A DNA stretch of 64,000 nucleotides from Cydia pomonella. Lineage: Eukaryota; Arthropoda; Insecta; Lepidoptera; Tortricidae. A program made the translations under genes and the position numbers. The stretch is from positions 7,254,001 to 7,318,000 of the forward strand of contig NC_084711.1 in assembly GCF_033807575.1 (NCBI RefSeq), read 5' to 3'. Below the pieces are notes generated by a model, which had not been told where the DNA came from, did no database searches, and saw only the letters and a list, made by a program, of their open reading frames with translations. Below are positions 1-11,709 of this stretch, one piece after another. How positions within the stretch are numbered: the stretch's first letter is position 1; every line of letters begins with the position of its first letter.

Positions 1-162
1 TTGTAAAAACCCATTTATAATAAATTTTAATCGAGCTTTGCGAAAAGCTATTGTAATAAGATTTAAGCTTAATAAGTATTAACTTTTAAGCGTGTTTTAA
101 ACTTATTTATTTTATTTAATCGTATGGCATACACATCGTAAAAATAGAGACAATATAATTAA

Positions 163-446
163 TTAAATGTCTACACATAGACCAGTCAGCCACTTCATGA
201 CTTCGTCGCTCAGGATGATCAGGTCTTCGGGAGGACCGGCGACATAACGCGTTATAGGGCAGTCTTGAATTATGTGCTGGATGGTTTGGGCTTCCGCACC
301 GCAGCTGCAGGCCGGAGAATCCACCCACCCACAGCGGTGTTTGTAGTAGGCGCATCGACCGTGACCAGTACGAAGTCTATTAAGTCTACACCAGTCTCTT
401 CTAGGGAGGTCCGAACCCATTATTCTGGAGCCAGGCGTAATTTCAG
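163..446 (-). pseudogene. LINE (jockey-like) C-terminal fragment
   Basis: Reading on the minus strand, the frame carries the segment LNRLRTGHGRC, then a Cys-rich piece (CSCGAEAQTIQHIIQDCP) and ends WLTGLCVDI with a stop at about 163. This layout (R-x-GHGRC, a C-x-C-G knuckle, HI-x-DCP, terminal W-L-x-x-L-x-V-x-I) is what I know from the extreme C-terminus of many insect non-LTR retrotransposon polyproteins, after the reverse transcriptase. Only about 90 codons remain and the RT domain is absent, so it is a severely 5'-truncated remnant. The open frame continues upstream of the first Met (EITPGSRI) to about 446, where it meets an unrelated LINE piece on the other strand. Family assignment is from motif memory; the exact clade is not decided. 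Confidence 0.72.
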
Positions 447-460
447 AGCCTAGTTTTCCA

Positions 461-590
461 GTATATGTGGGGCATTCGGGTGGAGAACATCCATCCGGGC
501 GTCCCAGGTACCGCTGGGCTGGAGTGATGAAGCTCTAAAAGACGGGGCTGAGTAGTGTTTGTCAGAAGCCAAGGTCCTTTTTGGGTCACT
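461..590 (+). pseudogene. LINE C-terminal fragment, opposite strand
   Basis: Plus-strand reading gives YVGHSGGEHPSGRPRYRWAG, then after a frame change LSEAKVLFGSLK and a stop. The G-x-P-x-x-R-W block followed by an 'EAK..FG' tail is the usual last segment of endonuclease/RT LINE polyproteins in insects. A related but separate piece occurs at 47640-47965 (AYVGHPGGKR). It abuts the minus-strand LINE fragment ending near 446, so two unrelated LINE tails meet head to head here. It is frameshifted and cannot encode anything. Confidence 0.6.
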
Positions 591-776
591 GAAGTAGCCA
601 TTGAAGTAAAGCATTTTGCTTTTGAATAAATTTGCAATGAAAATCTTGGTTGAATATCTCAACGAGAAGAGACTGTCTCAACAGTGAGAAGACATATTCG
701 ATTCTGCCCTATTCTGATTACGCACTGCCTTTGTAGAATAATGGCCCATGGCCCATGACTGACTTAGCAGTGTCAA

Positions 777-1353
777 GCTGTCAACTGACATATTCGCTAA
801 CGTCTGCGTACCTAACTTAGGTACTTTCTAAACATCTCGCTCGCACTAATATGCGAGTGACTTCCGGTTTGAGCGCCATCTTGATAGTGACGCCTCGTGA
901 TTAATTACTTTGTTTTTGCTCATTAATATTGTTTAAAGTGGAATATCGATAGCTTAATATACAGTAAACTAATGTGATAGTGTGCAGTGAATGAAGAATT
1001 AATCATGAAACGCGTTTAACCACCATTTTGGAGTCAACGGCCGGTAGTCCACGTGCTACTTGTAAAGTCCAGTAATCGCTTTACATGTGCTGATTAAATC
1101 ACCGTACACTGTCTTGTACTAACCGTACAATTTTAATCGTATCTGAAGCTCACAATACCTTGATGCTGGCGAATTATAATACAAGTACACTTGTATTAAC
1201 CGTACAAAGCTCCTAATACCTTGATACTGGCGAAATAGTCCCACTGGACTGAAGCCATATTTTTAAAAGAAGTGGAGTAATATGCGAGTACGAGCGAGAT
1301 GCATAGAAAGAAAGTTACGCACACGCTAGCGGATACCTATGTCAGTGTCAAAC
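777..1353. mobile_element. Long-TIR non-autonomous DNA element (family A)
   Basis: The left end (CTGACATATTCGCTAACGTC... ACATCTCGCTCG) is repeated inverted at the right end (about 1277-1353: CGAGCGAGATGCAT...CTATGTCAGTG), giving diverged terminal inverted repeats of about 75-80 bp. No transposase ORF is present. The interior (about 915-1090) recurs in diverged form at 2158-2345 and, inverted, at 60490-60600, and a terminus-like piece lies near 43106-43175, so this is a dispersed family. No target-site duplication was convincing; superfamily not assigned. Confidence 0.55.
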
Positions 1354-1417
1354 TGGTGGTAGGTAGCCGTATAGATCTATTCAAGGGGTTGCTAAAGACG
1401 TTACGCGGTGTCTTTAC

Positions 1418-1610
1418 AAGCTTTTATTTAGTTTCACCTGTCCCGTTGTCTGTCTGTCGGTCTGTAATAAAATCTTACAAGTTAAATTTGATCCACTTTC
1501 CGGTTTCCGATTGAGCTGAAATTTTGCATACATATGTAACTCGGATGACAATTCAATATTATGATAACACGGAGCTGATCTGATGATGGAGCTAGAAGGT
1601 AACAATAGGA
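1418..1610 (+). repeat. Dispersed repeat family B, fragment
   Basis: Contains the block 'gattgagctgaaattttgcat ... cggatgacaattcaatattatgataacacggagctgatctgatgatgga'. The same block, with substitutions, is found at 3400-3665 (plus), 35135-35300 (plus) and 62107-62475 (minus). It has no coding capacity. The longest copies begin 'cttgccctgttaatatgta' and end near 'gtgtttggggtcgttagaatt'. Element class unknown; it could be the untranslated 3' part of a LINE. Confidence 0.6.
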
Positions 1611-2157
1611 ACTCAGTAATTATTTAATTGATATAATACAAATAAATAATAGAATCAGGCGTTACTTTGAAGAAATCCATGCTAATTAAAGCAAGAAATA
1701 TTACTTTGCTAATCCGCGAGAAAATAACGTGTTAGTCAATCAGTGCTAACCCGTTATACTTACTTGCGTATTTTTACATGCGATTAATGTTCCCACCCTC
1801 CCACTGCAAAAATAAATACGCAAATAAATATAACAACCCACCACCAAAAGTACAAAACTCGACACGTGTTTCGCCTCTCTACTAGTTATGTATAACTACA
1901 CAATTCATTTATAAATATCCAAATGTATTTTTTATTGTTATTATTTTATTTATGATTAACATTATTCGTTCAAAAATTCTCGGATTGTGTAAAAACATTT
2001 ATTCATTAGCCATTTTTTCAATTTCCTCATAAATAATGCTTCGTTCAGTTTACGCAGTTCTTCTGGTATCTTATTATTTACAGTGATACTCATGCCGTAA
2101 CAGTTATTTTTAAATAAAGCAGTTATAGCGAAGCCGTCTCGAGAATATTTTTTGTAT
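1611..2157. other. Unassigned AT-rich spacer
   Basis: Nothing recognised: AT-rich with no long frame, no inverted repeats of note and no match to the repeat families elsewhere in the window. Confidence 0.4.
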
Positions 2158-2345
2158 TTTGCTCATTAATACTGTTAATTTAAAGTTTAATAATGATCTA
2201 TAGCTTAATATGCAGTGAGCAACGAGGAAGTGTGCAACTAATGAATAATTAATCTTTTATAATGCGTTTAACCATTCCTTAGTCAACCGGCAAATCGTCA
2301 TGGCTATTTGTAAAGTCTACCTATTACTTTACTAAAAGCAAACGT
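2158..2345 (+). repeat. Internal fragment of TIR family A
   Basis: Follows 915-1090 base by base with many substitutions ('ttgctcattaata', 'tagcttaatatgcagtga', 'gtgtgcaactaatgaataattaat', 'gcgtttaaccattcc'). Neither terminus of the family is present, so this is an internal relic. Confidence 0.5.
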
Positions 2346-3399
2346 GGAAAAGCACCTTTTCATACAAACGTAGTTCTCATTTTCCACTCTGGAAATTAAC
2401 ATTATTGAAAATATGTTGACATTAGTTGTTGTATATCAACCACAGCTATGCCTTTCGTTAGATTTTTAGGATTTTTAAATTATTATAAGAGTTAGGAGCA
2501 TTTAATAATTTTATCTACACACACATCATAAACCCTCTATGATGCCTTTAAAATCCGTAAATAATGGCAACATTACGATAAACTGTTTTGTTACAACAAT
2601 TTTTTTATCTTAGATGATTATATATTTGGAACATCTCTGAAAAAAAAGCAATTCGATTTGACCTCTATTCTAATATCAGTCGATATGCCTTTTTGTTCGA
2701 AATGAAATGTAAATTGCATACAATTTGGATACATCTCGTATGTTAGTTTGTATCGAATGATAAGGAAATAGGCCCCCGACTCTAGTTTGTCTCTGAATTT
2801 TAAAAAAGCTTCGAATGCGTGACATGCGTGTAAAAGTTTTCATTTACCGGCAATCTACGAACAGTTTATCTTTTAATTAATAGTGTTAAGTATACAATGA
2901 ATATGTTTTGTGGTTATTAAAGTAACTATAGCAAAATTTTCGTGTAATATGAGCGATAAAAATAATCGGTGACGCCACCACATATCCGCGAGTTCCGCCA
3001 AGTGAGCAACCATGCCCCAAGGTTGGCTGTAATTCGGGTGAGTGAATATCTGAATATATCGTAGAAAGTTTATAATATGTGTGATAAAATAGTGTTTGTA
3101 ACTGTACATAATTAGGCAATAAAACAATCGAGTGATCCTTTTAAGAAACTCACTTCCTTCGTTTCGTAAACCCACACTCGTGTATTTTATAATGCCTTTT
3201 ATCATTAACAGTCACATAAACTGCTATTAACAACAAAAGTTCCATCGGGAATAATTATAATATTAAATATAATACCTATTAATACGGTCGGTCTGCTATC
3301 AGCTAGCGAAAATGTGGCTCCTGTTAAGGGTTCAGGTTCTTCTCTAACTCCCACTGAGCGTAAGCGAGCGCGAGTGTGCCCGGGATCGCGAAGTATCGT
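2346..3399. other. Unassigned spacer
   Basis: No gene recognised. A minus-strand frame of 110 codons (2873-3205) has no recognisable domain and looks like chance. The segment 2975-3045 is richer in GC than its surroundings, and I could not place it. Confidence 0.4.
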
Positions 3400-3665
3400 T
3401 TTTGAATTTTTATTTATATAGATATAGACTTGCCCTGTTAATATGTATATATGTTAGTTATTTTATTATTATAAGTGTGGCTCAGATCTTAAAAGCTAAA
3501 TTTGACCCACTTCCCGATCACCGATTGAGCTGGAAGTCGGATGACAATGCAACATTACGATGACATGGAGCTGATTCGATGATGATGGATGGGAACCTCT
3601 GTGATAAAACAACGCAAACTAATTGTGTTTGGGGTCGTTAGAATTGTCTCGATGAGTTGCCTGTG
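3400..3665 (+). repeat. Dispersed repeat family B, longer copy
   Basis: Starts near 'tagacttgccctgttaatatgtatatatgt', passes through 'aaatttgacccacttcccgat', 'gattgagctggaagtcggatgacaa' and 'gagctgattcgatgatgatgg', and ends 'gtgtttggggtcgttagaattgtctcgatgag'. The minus-strand copy at 62107-62475 matches it over its whole length. Non-coding. Confidence 0.6.
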
Positions 3666-3810
3666 GAAAGAAAACTACAGACAGCGATAAAAGCTTGCAC
3701 TTAAATGTTTTTTTTACTAAAAACTTATTTAAGGTGCGTTTTAAGGATGACACACGCTAGAGCGATCGATTCCGACACTTTGTTTTCTATTATCGGTGAT
3801 CACGTGATGC

Positions 3811-3869
3811 TTTTTAGGGTTCCGTAGCCAAATGGCATAAAACGGAACCCTTATAGTTTCGCCATGTCC

Positions 3870-3900
<31 letters not shown>

Positions 3901-4501
3901 CGAGGCTTTGCTCCGTGGTCGTTAGTGCTAGAAAGCTGAAATTTGGCATGGATATATAAATCAATAAAGCCGACAAAGTCGTACAATGAAATCTAAAAAA
4001 ATTTTTTTTTTTAGGGTACCTCCCCTACACGTAAAGTGGGGGTGAATTTTTTTTTTCGCTTCAACCCTAAAGTGTGGGGTATCGTTGGAAAGGTCTTTCA
4101 AAACTAATAGGGGTTTTCAAGAAACATTTTTTGATAAAGTGAATATATTCGGAGATAATCGCTCCGAAAGAAAAAAAAAATGTGTCCCCCCCCTCTAACT
4201 TTTGAACCATAGGTCCAAAAAATATGAAAAAAATCGTGGAAGTAGAGCTTAAGAAAGACATTAAATGAAAACTATAGCGGACATGATCAGTTTAGCTGTT
4301 TTTGAGTTATCGCAAAAAGTTTTCCCTTCATAGTAAAAAGACTTACTTTGATTAGGTACTGATTATGCAAATTTGCCTATTTGTTTAACTCGGGTGAAAG
4401 GTACCATTTACTACACTTAAAGCTCCAGTTTAGCTTATTGTGACGGAAGAGTAACTACGGAACCCTACACTGAGCGTGGCCCGACATGCTCTTGGCCGGT
4501 T
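3811..4501 (+). repeat. GGTTCCGTAG dispersed repeat, copy 1
   Basis: About 690 bp, starting TTTTTAGGGTTCCGTAGCC and ending GACATGCTCTTGGCCGGT, with an internal (GTCT)n tract at about 3870-3900 and runs of A and C. Nearly collinear copies are at 17863-18590 (plus) and 23379-24092 (minus); a related subfamily is at 19967-20504. Both ends carry a GGTTCCGTAG-type motif in opposite orientation (AGGGTTCCGTAG ... CTACGGAACCCT). I recognise it from memory as one of the commonest moth/butterfly repeats. No protein is encoded; the frame at 4067-4261 is a chance frame repeated in other copies. Confidence 0.75.
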
Positions 4502-7212
4502 ATTATATAATAGCGAAGTGTCGGACGCCTTGGCCCGGACTCGCACCGTACCGTTATAACGTGAGTTGTCATCCTTTAGATCTATGCTCGTGATTTTCTG
4601 TCGAGTAATATAGTCAAGAAATCAGGTTTCGAATCGATAAAGTTACTAGAAAAAGGCCTCAAGATTGCTAATGAAATTGCTTGGCAACCTTATAGTGATC
4701 TAAAAAAGCCTTTTTAAAGCCTCTGCTGGCCGACCTACTGCACCTTAAAATGGATCGAAATATGTCGAGCAATATTCGACTTAAAAACGTGAGTTAACCG
4801 GTTTAATACAGTATTTAGTACTAATCACGACAAAATATTAGCAAAAATTAAAGGAGAGAAAAAAGTTGCTGCATTTAAAAAACGGAATGTTATGTGAGCA
4901 CAAAAATTGTTTTGTTTCATTATCTACGTGTCATCCTTTGGCTTGCGCGTGCGCGCTGTTGCTGTGCAATTAACTGCAATCGTCTTAAAAATTTATTAAA
5001 ATTTTATTTTCACGGTTTCAAACAAAACGAATCATAAAAATGTTAGTTTTCAATGTTCTCATTTGATCTTTCGTTCCCTACAATTAAGGACTTTGATTAC
5101 ACAAATTATGCTTCATGGGTGATATAATGAATAATTCACAAAAAATAACCAGGAGTCTTAAATTTCAAGAGGAGAAAAGCATCTTCTCTTATAATATTAT
5201 TTACGATATAGGAGGCAAACGAATACTCCGTGGGAAACAGTTAATTTCACAGTTTAGAAGTGCGAGGCAGCAAGTTTCTAAAGAAACGCTCAGTTGAAGA
5301 ACCGTCCATGTGGGACGGCTAGCAAGTATCAGCCACTAGGTATTTCGCTCAGCGGATCCAGGATATTTATTGCTAGCCAGCGGGGCTGTGCGAATATTAG
5401 CCTTCTTGGCATACTGGGCACCCTACCAAGCGAAAAAGACCTGGGACTTTTTTTCTTAACTTATATGTACTTACGTTTTTTCTGTATCATATTTTAACTT
5501 GTTTTTATTTACTTTTATGCGTATGTTTGGGCAACATTTTAAATAACGTAATGTATATTTTGTAACTATGACAATACCTATGAATCTTCAGGTAATCACC
5601 AAAGGCGGTTTTGCCAAAAATATAGGAATCACGAAACATAAATCGTAAACCTGTAACGCTATGTGGCCTGTATTAGGCTGTAGTAGGAATATTTGGGCGA
5701 TAAAGCATAAGTCTTAAAAGATTTATGCGATTATCTAGGTTGTGCTTGCGTCCACAACTGCTGTTGCGGAGTATAGCCACCGCTTTTCGTTTTTTCCCTC
5801 TACTTTTCATTATTTCTCATCTTCACTAAGCTAGACTAACTAGCTTAGAAATCCAGGTAATAAATAAATAAATAATATAGTCATTGTAGTGAAGCACGAA
5901 CAAAGGCACACAGTGGAGCAACAAAGGCGATTGTGTGCGTTGGGCAACGCGTGAATCACCACACAAAGGCTGGTTACGCAAAACGAAACGCAATCGGGCC
6001 TCTTGACGAGCTGAAGTGTTAAGTGGCTAGAATATAACTCTAAATATCAAAAATCAAATCAAAATTTTTTTTTTTCAGGCAACCAAGGCCCATACCTTAC
6101 AAACTAACATACATACCTACAAGAAGAAGAAGAAGAATACAATAATAAAAACCTTAAAATCATTTTCGAAACGCAATTTTCGGTTGCAGCATCCCATGTT
6201 TTGGTATAGGATACGGCAGATTCCCACGGAACCGCCGAATTACCACACCCTTCGACCAGGAGTCCGCTGCTGGAAACCATCGCGACCACGGCACACGCAC
6301 CACCAACGAGCTGAATGAAATGCACGTAATGACGCGATCGCAGCTGGAACACTTTCAGCGTAACGGGTCTTCTTGCGAACATATTCCAACACATCGTCTG
6401 CCATGGCGGAAACATGCAGGCGCGATACATATATAGGTAGTGCCGTATTCGGCCTGACAACCCTCAGACCAGAAGCAACATCTGTGTCCGCAGTGGCACA
6501 CTGGCTCTAAATATGAACATCCTCTACAATTACTTATAACTGCCGGCCTAGCTAAGGTGACATCGCTATCGCTCAGACAACGAAACGCTTTGTGTTTCTC
6601 TATCACTTTTCCAGAGTGACAGAGACAGTTGCGTTTCGATCGCTACGGAGCGTAAGCGATTTGCATGTTGGATATGCGGCCTGCACCATCTGGCAATCTA
6701 AGAACAATCTAAGAATAAAAGAATAAGTGGAACGTTCATTCGTGTGCTCAAACAAACAAATAATCACTCAAACCCTTAAGTTAGAGTATCGACCAGTGGT
6801 CAGCCTCAAAAGTTGCTATGTAATTTGCCTGCATTTTAAGACAGTGCTATTACAGATAGCCCCGTGTGCAGAGCATGCATGGAAACTACATTTAACTGGA
6901 CTGCAAGACGGTAAAAGTAGTTATATAGGAACAGGTAGGCATATAGGAACCTAGGATCTGTAGGGTAGGGTATCTGAACACCTTCGTAGCTCGGTTCGTT
7001 GAGGAGCTGGGGTGGTTATTGTAATTACATAGTGCCACCTTGTTTTTTCGAGAAATAGGCACAATGTTTGTTGATTTGAGGAAAATGCCTAATATTTAGT
7101 AAAACTAACTAGGTAACTTAGACTCAGTGATATATGTAGATTTCTAGTTGTACTATACACTATAGGTACTCTGTGTGTATGTTACAATAGGTATCTAACT
7201 CAAAAATATTTA
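4502..7212. other. Unassigned spacer with unrecognised ORFs
   Basis: No gene recognised. It holds an (AAG)n tract at about 6119-6136 and a GC-richer block at 6140-6690. That block has minus-strand frames at 6104-6460 (118 codons) and 6355-6606 (83 codons); the longer has a hydrophobic stretch around 'GGACAVVAMVSSSGLLV' but no domain I can name. A second GC-richer island lies at 5290-5450. If 6104-6460 were an exon it would need splice sites and homologues that I cannot show. Confidence 0.35.
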
Positions 7213-8704
7213 AAGGGTCTAGCAAGCTAAGCTAAGAAGATTGGCCCCCGCAAGGGATTTGGTTGTAATTTGAGGTGCAGTAGTGGCAGGTCCTAAAAAC
7301 ACTGTATGCGTAATATCAGCCTTCGATCTTCTTTTGTTTCAGACTTATCCACGAAAATGTCAAAAAATCAAGGTAATTTTTAAACTGTTATTGCAGCTAA
7401 ACCAAGCAAGCGAGAGCAACCAAATAAATTCAGAATTAAGGAGCATAAAATGGGGTTCATAATGCATATTTTTACAGACATTCATTTCCTTGAACTTGGA
7501 TGAAAAAAATAATGTAATTTTTTTCTGCTCCATTTTTTTGCCACTTTTCGCGGAGACACAACTATCAAAAAAATTACGTGATAAGCCACATTTGTTAACT
7601 ACGTATCCATTTAAAAACATTTTGAAAAATCATGGTGCGTCATATTAAAAAAAAAAAAAACAATTACGAACATAAAGTCGTAAATATTTGGGCTCCACAT
7701 ACCAGTGCAAATGTCTAAGGAGCTCTTTCTGAAATCCTTACCAGACGACATTTTTCTTACGGACGAAAATATTGCCCGTAAGAGAAGATGTGAATATTGT
7801 AGAATCGAATTTAGTTATACTTGGGACGATGAAGAGTATGACTCTGTAAAAATGGAAGAATTGTATTGTTCTGTTTGCTGTACCGAGTTATTTGTTAATA
7901 TGGAATGGTAATAAAAAATGTTTTTGTCAATGACTTTACATCCAATACTTTTATGTACCCACTTCGTTTCTTATTTGCATATTTAAAAAAAAATTAAATA
8001 ATACCTAAAGCAATCAATTTTTGCAGCGTTCTTTATCACTTTTTTAGTTCCATTTGTTTTGCATAAACATATATTACAACATTTACACCTTCTTTCAGAT
8101 ACATATTATTAAAATTGCATAAGAAATAGCTAGATAATGTGTCAATTAATTATTTCATAATGAACGAAAGAGGAAGTTATACTACAGACACATTTGCCAC
8201 TAGATAGTAGGTACTACTCTATTGATATAATATGATATAGTAAACATATCTTCGTAATTGTTTTTTTTTTGACATGACGCACCATGATTTTTCAAAATGT
8301 TTTTAAATGGACACGTAGTTAACAATTGTGGCTAATCAAGTAATTTTTTTGATAGTTGTGTCTCGGCGAGAAGTGGCAAAAAAATGGAGCAGAAAAAAAA
8401 AACTTAATTTTTTTCATCCAAGTTCAAGGAAATGAATGTCTGTAAAAATATGCATTATGAACCCCATTTTATGCTCCTTAATTCTGAATTTATTTGGTTG
8501 CTCTCGCTTGCTTGGTTTAGCTGCAATAACAGTTTAAAAATTACCTTGATTTTTTGACATTTTCGTGGATAAGTCTGAAACAAAAGAAGATCGAAGGCTG
8601 ATATTACGCATACAGTGTTCTTAGGACCTGCCACTACTGCACCTCAAATTACAACCAAATCCCTTGCGGGGGCCAATCTTCTTAGCTTAGCTTGCTAGAC
8701 CCTT
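7213..8704. mobile_element. Foldback element with ~455-bp inverted arms
   Basis: The sequence 7213-7670 is repeated in inverted orientation at 8251-8704 with few differences: it begins AAGGGTCTAGCAAGCTAAGC and ends with the complement of that sequence. The arms enclose about 580 bp. The left arm runs through 'gattggcccccgcaaggg' and 'ccacgaaaatgtcaaaaaatc' to 'caattacgaa'. The loop holds a 66-codon ORF with two Cys pairs (7711-7911). No clear target-site duplication flanks the termini. This could be a foldback-type transposon or a DNA transposon with unusually long TIRs. Transcription across it would give a long hairpin RNA. Confidence 0.8.
7711..7911 (+). CDS. Small Cys-rich ORF in foldback element
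   Basis: A 66-codon frame starting at the ATG of 'atgtctaagg' (MSKELFLKSLPDD...) and ending ...VNMEW-stop. Residues about 27-55 contain CEYC and CSVCC separated by an acidic segment (DDEEYDS), a spacing that could bind zinc (C-x2-C-x24-C-x2-C). It lies wholly in the single-copy loop between the two inverted arms, so it would be the only protein-coding candidate of the element. I do not recognise the family. The ORF could be the tail of a lost transposase (several transposases end in a Cys-rich domain), a captured gene piece, or chance. The ATG context (gtgcaaATGt) is weak. Length alone does not prove coding; the evidence is the Cys pattern and its position. Confidence 0.35.
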   Translation: MSKELFLKSLPDDIFLTDENIARKRRCEYCRIEFSYTWDDEEYDSVKMEELYCSVCCTELFVNMEW

Positions 8705-9378
8705 ACGAATGAACCTGATATCGCACTAAGTAGCAGTGTAACAATGAAATCGTAAGACTATCACCGACTATCCCAATCTCAAAGCGAACTATCCCCTTTT
8801 GGGTGTTGTTACGCGTTGCGCCCTCTCACTAAAACTCATTATAAATTTAGTCGCAGTCGGATTTACATCGGGCAAGGGTAAACCCGTTGATAAACAACTC
8901 CTCGTTAGATAACTACTTAGGTTCTAAATACTTATGGCGTTATTCATAAACGCGTTACTAACCTGAATTAGCTATGAATCGTTTGTCTTTATCTGTCATT
9001 TTGACTTATGCATTTCTAAGAAAGGGATAAAACATATTATCACTAAACACACCCGTAAAGTTGTATGCATAAGGGGGTTAGTCTACATCTTTATATGAAC
9101 GGTATATTTCTTAGAACTTTAAGTATTTCTAATTTTAAACATCAAATACCTACGTACATTTAGGTCTGCGGTAAAAAGCCGGAAAACACTAGGAAAAAGA
9201 TGATTGTAGATTTTAGGTACAACCACATAATAATAAAAAAAACGGAAAAGTTTTACTCCTTACTCCTAAGCTGTGCTGTTGTTTTGAGCTGGGTAAAAAT
9301 AAAATGGATGACATTTGTTATTTATTATTATTATAAAAGTATATAAGTATATGGTTTTTAACTTTTCAGGAAACTGTA
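8705..9378. other. Unassigned AT-rich spacer
   Basis: No long frames and no matches to the other repeats of the window. Confidence 0.4.
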
Positions 9379-9568
9379 CCCCTAGTGTAAATTTATTCGA
9401 TGGCGTAACGTAACGTGACGTACGCGTTTGCGTTAAGTCTCATTTTGTGTGGGATTTTGAGTGTCCAAAACGTTCCGCTTGGCGCGCTGTGTCTAAATCC
9501 CATACTAAACGAGACTTAACGCAAACGCGTACGTCACGTTTCGAAATCGAATAAATTTACACTAGGGG
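9379..9568. mobile_element. 190-bp MITE, near-palindromic
   Basis: Ends are CCCCTAGTGTAAATTTATTC and its exact complement. A second inverted block inside (ACGTACGCGTTTGCGTTAAG versus its complement at about 9512-9535) makes almost the whole element able to fold. No ORF. A target-site duplication is not evident, so the superfamily is open. Confidence 0.75.
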
Positions 9569-11709
9569 CCCTGTAGTTTATAACCTGTTGAGTAACTGAC
9601 ACACAGTTGATATCATTTTATATATTATACCTACTTTGATTCTTTTGCCCCAGTATCATCATAATATAAAAAATTAACCAGTAGACAACAAAATTATTCT
9701 GGTTGCTACCAACTGCTGAATTTTCTTCAAAATATATTTCTTTTACAACCAATCTCACTAATTTCAAAATGTATATTCATCGAAGTGCTCCAAAAGTAGC
9801 TAGCGGGCGGAAAGGAAAGCCCTAGGGTGGAAAGCCACGATTATCCAGCCTCGCCGGAGGGAGCCACCCCTCGTCGTATATTGCCAAACATGCAACGCGT
9901 GTTGTCCAATATCTATACTTAATATCCAGAGATAACATGTTTGGGGTTGGATTTGAGGATTGTGGAAATAAAACAAACACCATTATTTTTCACCCGACTG
10001 CGGGAAATATATTCTTAGATATTTAGTTTTTTTTTTTATTTCGTTGCACGACATTCATCGGATTCGAATTTAGTTGATGTTTCTAGTTGAATGTTTAATA
10101 ACCTGACAACATGTTGGCAATTTATGCACTAAACTATCGATCAATTTCTTAACACGGGCACTCCTTCTCCCACATAATATTTAACCTTTCGCATACCGGG
10201 TGTGGCCTGTAACTCGAGCAAAAAATTAAACTGTACTGTAGACTGTACTCCTCAAAACTGACGAACAATTTGTTCAGCGACTTAAAAAAAAACGGTCAAA
10301 TGCGAGTTTGTTTTACTCGCGCACCGAAGGTTCCGTATAAACTTTTAATTATCTCGTGTAACTTTAAATGCTAAAGACTTGATCAGAGTACCTATACCAA
10401 GTATAATTGTGTACAGCGCCATCTATCGGTAAATTACCTAACTAATTTGCGCGAACATAATGCACGTATATTGTTTTTCGAGGATAATTCTCTATCATGT
10501 GAACCGATTTCAGAAATTGTTATTTTATTTGAAAAAAGGTGTCTTTCATGTAATCTCATAGAAATTCCAAGTGTAATAATAAACACTCGTAAAGTTGGTT
10601 AAATTGCAAACTGCATTCAGAAATGATTTCTGTTAATTTATAAAAAGTTATCAAAATAAGTAGATTGTACAACAACAATCAGGCCGGTTGGGGTTTATAA
10701 GAGTCTAAAGTTAATAAGGGTCGTAATAGATGATTTTACTTTATGCTCTAAGGCATAATAAGTACTTTATGTCGCTTACACGCGACTTAAATGTCAATTT
10801 TAGGAGCATGAGAAGATTGAGAAGTGAAAAATTCGTTTTCGTCGTCGTACATCAACTCATCACTCATCCCATTAGTTTGTATGTATCACCTAAATGATGT
10901 TTTATCGTGAAGCAAAATAGATTACGTATTTTTTAACGAGCTGCGTATTTTTTGCCGTCGATCATCGTCGATGTTTATTGTCAGAGTTGAGTGTCATTTC
11001 CGCAGAGCCAGCTCGTTCTAAATTGTCCAATAGCCTATATACTACAAATTTCATTAATATCTGTGCAGTTTAGCCTTAGACGTGAAGCCAGTGAAAATAT
11101 GTAAGTTCGACAGAATAGCTTTCGCATTTATACTACAAGTATGGAATATGGCTACAGAAATTATCAGACTGAGACCAAAAAAGTATACATCTCATCTAGA
11201 TAAAAGATAAAAAACTGCACGTCCGTGACATGAAATAAATACTGAACGGCCATTCAGCCAAAGATGGCGGACTTGAAATAAAGTGTTTTACCCAACAGAC
11301 TACGCTTAATCGGGGCCTTGCAAATGCATTTCGCCGCGTTGGCCCAATTCACAGAACACGGCGACATTTTTTGACAGAAATTAATATTTTTTAACACTTG
11401 GCTTGAGCTTGAACAAACTAATAATATGACGTTTAGATCCATTGAAATAGCAAACTTAAAAAACTAAATGGTTTTAATCTGAGTTTTACGCTGTCGAATT
11501 TAAGTCGGCACAAACCAACTCGTCGGCTAAATTGTACTGATGGCGGTGAAAAATATATTTTGACTAAGTTTAATCCCAGAATGCTCATCTTCATACGTAA
11601 CGAAGCCAGGATACTAAACTTTCGTATACAAAGTCAAATGTATTTGTATCTGTCTTTATAAACAAAATATCGAAGTCCAATTAATATCAAAACCAACTCT
11701 CCCATAAAT
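9569..11709. other. Unassigned spacer
   Basis: Mostly AT-rich with no recognised gene. A short GC-rich block at 9795-9890 ('gcctcgccggagggagccacc') is unlike its neighbours. Around 10284-10335 ('ggtcaaatgcgag...ggttccgta') there is a possible degenerate start of a third subfamily of the GGTTCCGTAG repeat, but I could not find its end. Confidence 0.35.

Noticed and set aside
4067..4261. 64-codon ORF beginning MSFLSS (also 23628-23819)
   Set aside because: The same frame recurs because both lie in copies of one non-coding dispersed repeat, so recurrence is not evidence of coding.
6104..6606. Chemoreceptor-like exon
   Set aside because: A hydrophobic stretch in the minus frame suggested a receptor C-terminus, but no family signature or splice site could be shown.
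7360..7620. 86-codon ORF in the left foldback arm
   Set aside because: The arm is repeated inverted and the frame is not kept in the other arm; it is a shadow of the repeat.
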